27,363 nt of DNA from an uncultured Eubacteriales bacterium (lineage in GTDB: Bacteria; Bacillota; Clostridia; Oscillospirales; Oscillospiraceae). A program made the position numbers and the translations under genes. Positions within the stretch are counted from its first letter, which is position 1. The number at the start of each line of letters is the position of its first letter. The stretch lies in contig URGI01000021.1 in assembly GCA_900547315.1 (NCBI GenBank), positions 1-27,363 of the forward strand, read 5' to 3'. Shown here piece by piece: positions 22,791 to 27,363 of the stretch. The notes beneath the pieces are model-generated. The model was not told where the DNA came from and made no database searches. It saw only the letters and a list, made by a program, of their open reading frames with translations.

Positions 22791-23864
22791 CTAAATGCTC
22801 TGATATTTGTATGCCGCGGCGCACGCGCCCTCCGAGGACACCATGCACGGCCCCACCGGATCCTCCGGCGTACAGCGTGCGCCGAACAGCAGACATTCGC
22901 GCGGCGCGATCCTGCCGCATATCACGTCGCCGCATCGGCAGGGGCTTGGCCTGCCTTCGCCGTACTCCACGGCGAATTTCTTCTCGGCGTCAAACTCTGC
23001 AAGCTCGTCTCGCAGTGCAAGCCCGCTCGCATCAATCGCGCCGAGGCCGCGCCATAGGTCACGGCGCGGGACGAAGCACTCGTTTATTATCTTCTGCGCA
23101 AGCGGATTCCCCTCCGGGGCGACTGCACGCTTATATTCATTCTCAATTCTCGGCTCGCCGTCCGCTATCTGCTTTAAAAGCAGGTACACGGCGGTCAAGA
23201 CATCCTCCGGCTCGAAGCCGCTTATCACCGCGGGCATATGGCAGTCACGCGGCAGGAACTCAAAGCCGCGCTCGCCGATTATCGTCGCCACATGGCCGGG
23301 GCAGAGGAAGCCCTGAATGTTGAAGTCCTCCGTCCGCATCAGCGCGCGCAGCGCCGGCTCCACGGTTTTCAGCATCGACCAGACCGAGAAATTCTTCACT
23401 CCCGCATCCCGCGCCGTCAGGACTGCGGCGGCAGTGCCGGGCGCGGTCGTCTCAAAGCCGACGCCGAGGAACACGACCTCTTTTTCGGGGTTCCGCTCCG
23501 CGATGTCTATCGCGTCGATCGGCGAATACACGATCTCGACCCTTGCACCGAGGGCGCGGCGGCGCTGCAGACTGTCCCCCGGAACGCTGCTGGGAACGCG
23601 CAGCATGTCGCCGTAGCTTGCAATAATAATATCCTGCCGCATCGCAAGCTCCAGCACCGCGTCGATGACGGCGGCAGGAGTGACGCACACGGGACATCCG
23701 GGGCCTGAGAGCAGGCGGATGTTCCCCGGCAGCATACTGCGTATGCCGGACTTGGCTATCGCCATGGTATGAGTGCCGCAGACCTCCATGATGCGCGTTT
23801 CACCCAGCGGGAGCGCGGCCATCTTCTCTATTATCCTGCTCACGGCAGCTTTATCGGAGGGCAT
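22791..23864 (-). CDS. hypD: Hydrogenase maturation protein HypD
   Basis: A 357-residue [4Fe-4S] protein forming, with HypC, the scaffold for the Fe(CN)2CO unit. C29 in EVCGTHT, then C57 and C60 in GPGCPVCVTP, are the conserved redox and metal residues, and GFETTAPGT is also family-specific. The C-terminal FeS cysteines lie in CRCGDVICG and the following RC...GPCM region. ATG at 23864 has GGAGGAG 7 bases upstream and overlaps the hypC end by 14 bases. Confidence 0.96.
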   Translation of the reverse strand: MPSDKAAVSRIIEKMAALPLGETRIMEVCGTHTMAIAKSGIRSMLPGNIRLLSGPGCPVCVTPAAVIDAVLELAMRQDIIIASYGDMLRVPSSVPGDSLQRRRALGARVEIVYSPIDAIDIAERNPEKEVVFLGVGFETTAPGTAAAVLTARDAGVKNFSVWSMLKTVEPALRALMRTEDFNIQGFLCPGHVATIIGERGFEFLPRDCHMPAVISGFEPEDVLTAVYLLLKQIADGEPRIENEYKRAVAPEGNPLAQKIINECFVPRRDLWRGLGAIDASGLALRDELAEFDAEKKFAVEYGEGRPSPCRCGDVICGRIAPRECLLFGARCTPEDPVGPCMVSSEGACAAAYKYQSI

Positions 23865-24072
23865 TTTCAAGCTCCTCCCATGCGGCGATATCATCCAGCG
23901 CCTGACTCTCGGGCAGACGCTCGATAGCAAAGCCGGCGTGGACTATGACATAGTCCCCAAGCTTCGGCTCCGGGATGAAATCGACCCGAATCTCGCGGCT
24001 GACCCCCATGGCCTCGGCCACGGCGGTCTTGCCGTTCACCTCGATTATTTTAAGCGGCACTGCCAAGCACAT
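23851..24072 (-). CDS. hypC: Hydrogenase maturation chaperone HypC
   Basis: A 73-residue protein starting MCLAVP; Cys2 and His45 (in VIVHAGFAI) are the conserved residues that hold the iron fragment between HypD and the large subunit. Length is typical. It begins 3 bases after the hypF stop and overlaps hypD by 14 bases. Only one HypC/HupF-type copy is seen. Confidence 0.95.
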   Translation of the reverse strand: MCLAVPLKIIEVNGKTAVAEAMGVSREIRVDFIPEPKLGDYVIVHAGFAIERLPESQALDDIAAWEELENALR

Positions 24073-24075
24073 TTC

Positions 24076-26322
24076 TTATTTCCTTTCAAGCTGATGCTGC
24101 GCAACCATGAGCTGGCCGAGGGAGATGCCCTCGTCGTTCGTCGAGACGCGGCTGTGATGATACACGGTAAAGCCCGCCTCGCGCAGCCGCTCCGGCAGCC
24201 GCCTCATCAGGTACATATTCTGAAAAGTTCCGCCTGACAGCACAACACTGTCAAACCCCGTTTCGCTCCTCGCCGCGCCGCACTGGCGGGTAGCCATGTC
24301 GATGAGCGTGTTCATAAATCTCGCGGCAATCGCGCCGACGTCATCGCCGCGGTTCATATCCGTGACAATGCCGCGGATCATATCGCGCCAGTCGAATCTC
24401 AGCGGAGCACCGTCGAGCGTATAGTTATACACGCCGTCGTCCGCCGAGGCGGCGGCCTCAAGCAGCACCGCGCCCTGTCCCTCGTAGGAGCAGCGGCGTT
24501 TTATGCCGAGTATCGCGGCGACGCCGTCAAAGAGTCTCCCCATGCCGGAGGATGGCGGGCAGTTCAGCCCCGCGTCCAGCATCGCGCCGTATATCTCCGC
24601 GTTTTCTATCCACGGGAAATCGCCCGCGTCAAAACCTGCGTCTCTCAGCAGCGCAAACGCGACTCTGTCCGTCTCCTTCATGGCCTTGTCGCCGCCGATG
24701 AGCGGTATCTCGCGGATGCTGCCCCGGCGCTCAAAGGAAGAGCAATCCCCCGTCAGGCACTCGGCGCCCCATGTCGTGCCGTCCGTCCCGTAGCCGGTCC
24801 CGTCCCATATAAGGCCGATGACCGGGTGGTCTATATTGTTGTCCGCCATGCACGCGGCCATATGCGCGTGATGGTGCTGCACCCGCACGACGGGCACATT
24901 ATCCGCCGCTCCGCGCTCGGCAGCGTATGCCGTGGACATATAGTCCGGATGCATATCGCAGGCGAGGGCGCGCGGCACTATATCGAACAGCCTTTCAAAA
25001 TGCCGTATCTGCTGTTCGTAATTTTCAAACGTTTCAAGATTTTTCAGGTCACCTATATGCTGGCTCTGAAAAACATAGTCCTCCTTCGACAGGCAGAAGC
25101 TCGCCTTCTGCTCCGCCCCGCAGGCGAGGATGCGGCTTCGGCTGTCGGCCACCTTCACCGGGAAGGGAACGTATCCGCGCGAGCGGCGCGCGGGGTACTC
25201 CTTACCGTCGAGCACCCAGCACAGCGAATCATCACAGCGGGTCTGTATTTCGCGGTCGTGCAGCAGGAAGCCGTCCGCGATGCCGTGCAGCTTTTCGACC
25301 GCCTCGGCGTTTTTATACATGATTGGCGTGTCCGAGAGATTCGCGCTCGTCATAATGAGCATGTCGATATCGTCCCCGAACAGCAGGTAGTGCAGCGGCG
25401 TATACGGCAGCATCACGCCAACGTAATTGTTCTCGCTGATGTGCTCCATGCCCGGCTCGCGCTTCTCAAGCAGAACTATCGGGCGGCGGAAGCCGTTGAG
25501 TATCTTCTCCTCATCGGGCGAGACGCGGCATATTTTCTTCGCCGTCTCCACGTCGCGGCACATTATTGCAAAAGGCTTCTCGTCGCGCTGCTTGCGGCGG
25601 CGCAGCGTCATGGCAACCTCAGGCTCTGCACAGGAGCAGGCCAGATGCATTCCGCCAAGTCCCTTGACCGCGATTATTTTTCCGTTTTTCACATATTCGC
25701 GCGCAAGCTCTATCGCGTCGCCCTCAAGCCGGTTCCCCTCCGCGTCGAGGAAAAACACCTGCGGCCCGCAGATGGGACAGCAGTCGGGCTGGGCGTGATA
25801 GCGTCTGTCCTCGATGTCGTGGTATTCCCGGTCACAGTCCGGGCACATCGGGAACTCGCTCATCGAGGTCTTGCAGCGATCATACGGTACATCTTTTATT
25901 ATAGTAAAGCGTGGACCGCAATTAGTACAATTTATAAACGGGTAGCGGTATCTCCGGTCGTTCCTGTCGCGCAGTTCGCGCAGGCAGTCGTCACAGATGC
26001 AGATATCCGGCGATATCAGTGTATTCCGAAACTCTTCCGTTTTGCTCTTGAGAATGCGAAAATCGGGATAATTCTTCAGCTCCGCCGTGAACTCCGCCTC
26101 GACGCTCTCTATCACCGCCAGCTTCGGCGCGCGCAGAGGCAGAGCCTCGGTGAAGCGTTCCAGCGTCTCGCGCTCACCCTCCAGCTCCAGCTCCACTCCA
26201 GAGGAAGTATTCTTGATAAAGCCGCGCAGGCCGTATTCCTGCACAAGCTTATGGATGAACGGGCGGAAGCCAACCCCCTGCACCTCGCCGGTAAAGCGCC
26301 AGCGGCGGCGGATGACGCTCAT
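24076..26322 (-). CDS. hypF: Carbamoyltransferase HypF
   Basis: A 748-residue multi-domain enzyme that uses carbamoyl phosphate and ATP to carbamoylate HypE. Domain order is complete. The acylphosphatase domain (1-90) has R20 in GVGFR and N38. Two zinc fingers follow: C110-x2-C113-x18-C132-x2-C135 and C160-x2-C163-x18-C182-x2-C185. Then come a YrdC-like domain (about 200-390) and a Kae1-like domain with HHHAH near 480, DGTGYGTDG near 510 and SGGTFQN near 695. Length is normal. The ATG overlaps the copper ATPase stop as ATGA and no Shine-Dalgarno is obvious, so translation probably depends on the upstream gene. Confidence 0.96.
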   Translation of the reverse strand: MSVIRRRWRFTGEVQGVGFRPFIHKLVQEYGLRGFIKNTSSGVELELEGERETLERFTEALPLRAPKLAVIESVEAEFTAELKNYPDFRILKSKTEEFRNTLISPDICICDDCLRELRDRNDRRYRYPFINCTNCGPRFTIIKDVPYDRCKTSMSEFPMCPDCDREYHDIEDRRYHAQPDCCPICGPQVFFLDAEGNRLEGDAIELAREYVKNGKIIAVKGLGGMHLACSCAEPEVAMTLRRRKQRDEKPFAIMCRDVETAKKICRVSPDEEKILNGFRRPIVLLEKREPGMEHISENNYVGVMLPYTPLHYLLFGDDIDMLIMTSANLSDTPIMYKNAEAVEKLHGIADGFLLHDREIQTRCDDSLCWVLDGKEYPARRSRGYVPFPVKVADSRSRILACGAEQKASFCLSKEDYVFQSQHIGDLKNLETFENYEQQIRHFERLFDIVPRALACDMHPDYMSTAYAAERGAADNVPVVRVQHHHAHMAACMADNNIDHPVIGLIWDGTGYGTDGTTWGAECLTGDCSSFERRGSIREIPLIGGDKAMKETDRVAFALLRDAGFDAGDFPWIENAEIYGAMLDAGLNCPPSSGMGRLFDGVAAILGIKRRCSYEGQGAVLLEAAASADDGVYNYTLDGAPLRFDWRDMIRGIVTDMNRGDDVGAIAARFMNTLIDMATRQCGAARSETGFDSVVLSGGTFQNMYLMRRLPERLREAGFTVYHHSRVSTNDEGISLGQLMVAQHQLERK

Positions 26323-26531
26323 GCGTCGATGCCCGTGACGGTGTAGTCCCTGGCCTCCACGGCGGCCTTCAGGTCAGCATCGGCTACATCGCGGCTCAGG
26401 GTGACAACGGCCGTGCCGGCCTCGTGGCTGACCGCGGCGCCGGTCACGCCGTCCAGCGCCTCCAGTGCCTTTTTCACGGTGGCCTCGCAGTGGCCGCACA
26501 TCATGCCTTCGATATGGATGGTCTTTTTCAT
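26319..26531 (-). CDS. copZ: Possible internal start: free CopZ-like copper chaperone
   Basis: Inside the copper ATPase frame an ATG at 26531 is preceded by GGAGGAAG at 7-base spacing, as good a ribosome binding site as any in the operon. Starting here gives a 70-residue protein, MKKTIHIEGMMCGHC and onward, the size and sequence of a stand-alone CopZ with C12 and C15 binding Cu(I). So the same frame could make both the fused pump and a free chaperone. It could also be that the linker arose when a separate copZ gene fused to copA and the site is a relic. The domain is certain; separate translation is inferred. Confidence 0.55.
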   Translation of the reverse strand: MKKTIHIEGMMCGHCEATVKKALEALDGVTGAAVSHEAGTAVVTLSRDVADADLKAAVEARDYTVTGIDA

Positions 26532-27363
26532 AGTAACTTCCTCCGTTTTTATTTCGTTCTGCACAGGGCAGGATCTGGTTTCGCACGCGGTCTCTGCGGG
26601 CAGCTCCCGTGCGGGGGCTTTGTGTTTGGGCGGTGCGTCATGGGCGGCGCTGCGGGGATTAAAAGTGTTCAGCCGCAGGGCATTGGTCACAACGCAAACG
26701 CTGGAAAGGCTCATGGCAGCCGAGGCGATCATCGGGTTCAGCGTGATGCCAATGCCGGTGAAGACGCCCGCGGCCAACGGGATACAGACAGCGTTGTAGA
26801 AGAACGCCCAGAACAGGTTCTGGTGGATGTTGCGCACCACCGCGCGGGACAGACGCACCGCAGCGGGCACATCGGCCAGGTCGCTGCGCACTAGCACCAC
26901 GTCGGCGGCGTCCAGTGCCACGTCGGCCCCAGCGCCGATGGCAATGCCGGTCTCGGCACGGGTCAGGGCGGGGGCATCGTTGATGCCGTCGCCCACCATG
27001 GCCACACGGCCCGCAGCCTGCAGGCGGCGGACTTCGGCCTCCTTACCGGCGGGCAGGACGCCTGCGATGACATGGTCCTCGTCCAGGCCGACCATAGCAC
27101 CAATGTGCTTGGCGGTGGCGGCGTTATCGCCGGTCAGCAGCACGACCTGCAGGCCCAGGGCCTTCATCTGGCTGATGGCCTCGGCCGAGGTCTGCTTGAC
27201 CACATCAGACACGCCGATGACGCCTGCCGGTTTACCGGCCAGCGAGAAGTACAGCGGGGTCACGCCGTCGCGGCTCATCTCTTCGCCCGCCCGCTCCAGG
27301 TCGGAGGTCAGCTCGCAGGTCTCGCGGATAAAATCGGCGTTGCCGCCCGCGATGACCTTGCCT
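26319..27363 (-). CDS. copA: Cu(I) P1B-type ATPase with C-terminal HMA domain, C-terminal part (5' end outside window)
   Basis: The frame is open to the window edge, so only the last 347 residues are seen. The P-domain motifs LLTGDNAAT and MVGDGINDAPAL are intact. The helix YNAVCIPLAAG and the last-helix MSLSSVCVVTNALRL carry the YN and MxxSS signatures of Cu(I)-exporting P1B-1 pumps. After the membrane part, a Pro/Ala/Lys-rich linker of about 45 residues leads to a heavy-metal-associated domain with GMMCGHC. HMA domains of this family are usually N-terminal, so the C-terminal one is unusual. The last codons overlap the hypF start (ATGA). Whether this gene drives the hydrogenase operon cannot be told here. 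Confidence 0.93.
   Translation of the reverse strand, partial: GKVIAGGNADFIRETCELTSDLERAGEEMSRDGVTPLYFSLAGKPAGVIGVSDVVKQTSAEAISQMKALGLQVVLLTGDNAATAKHIGAMVGLDEDHVIAGVLPAGKEAEVRRLQAAGRVAMVGDGINDAPALTRAETGIAIGAGADVALDAADVVLVRSDLADVPAAVRLSRAVVRNIHQNLFWAFFYNAVCIPLAAGVFTGIGITLNPMIASAAMSLSSVCVVTNALRLNTFNPRSAAHDAPPKHKAPARELPAETACETRSCPVQNEIKTEEVTMKKTIHIEGMMCGHCEATVKKALEALDGVTGAAVSHEAGTAVVTLSRDVADADLKAAVEARDYTVTGIDA

Noticed and set aside
24826..26346. 506-codon open frame on the + strand opposite hypF
   Set aside because: hypF on the other strand has full domain structure and all zinc-finger cysteines. The + frame product has no recognisable motif.

Overview
The window looks like chromosome of an anaerobic, fairly GC-rich Gram-positive gut bacterium, probably a clostridial (Oscillospiraceae/Ruminococcaceae-like) Firmicute. 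The grounds are strong AGGAGG-type ribosome binding sites, several TTG/GTG starts, a Tn1549-like conjugative module with a class B sortase, and a ferredoxin-type energy-converting hydrogenase. The taxonomy is inference; nothing in the window is a species marker.

Region 1 (1-9680, + strand) is the transfer module of an integrative conjugative element. It holds the end of an ArdC/LtrC-like protein, a small conserved protein, the VirD4 coupling ATPase, a Maff2-type small membrane protein, a small orphan, an MT-A70 adenine methyltransferase, a TrbL/VirB6-like channel protein, PrgI, the VirB4 ATPase, a class B sortase and a membrane-anchored CHAP peptidoglycan hydrolase. Several genes are coupled by ATGA or short overlaps. 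The module stops after the CHAP gene at a bidirectional terminator (9766-9791). No relaxase, topoisomerase or integrase is seen.

Region 2 (9807-11733, - strand) is a visibly AT-richer three-gene operon of unrecognised small soluble proteins. It has a near-consensus sigma-A promoter and may be orphan immunity-type cargo. Region 3 (11806-13005, - strand) is an ECF sigma factor followed directly by a one-TM, anti-sigma-like protein. Region 4 (13098-13310) is a non-coding stretch packed with hairpins, including the likely terminator of the hydrogenase operon.

Region 5 (13320-27363, - strand) is one long, tightly coupled operon. In transcription order it reads: end of a Cu(I) P-type ATPase with a C-terminal HMA domain, hypF, hypC, hypD, hypE, a NuoC-like subunit (mbhK), the NiFe catalytic subunit (mbhL), hypA, seven Mrp-antiporter-like small subunits (mbhA-G), a large NuoN/MrpD-like subunit (mbhH), NuoH-like mbhM, NuoB-like mbhJ and a ferredoxin-type mbhN. 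This is a complete Mbh-like group 4 [NiFe] hydrogenase: ferredoxin electrons reduce protons to H2 while the membrane arm is expected to pump H+ and/or exchange Na+. HypA, HypC, HypD, HypE and HypF build the NiFe(CN)2CO site. HypB and a maturation endopeptidase are not present.

The most interesting points are in this operon. The MbhN-like subunit carries four rather than two [4Fe-4S] motifs, on either side of an Ala/Pro linker. The catalytic subunit ends exactly at its last metal-binding motif, so it should need no C-terminal protease. There is no separate mbhI, and mbhH has a long C-terminal extension that may replace it. The copper ATPase gene overlaps hypF by ATGA and contains an internal, well-placed start that could yield a free CopZ-like chaperone.
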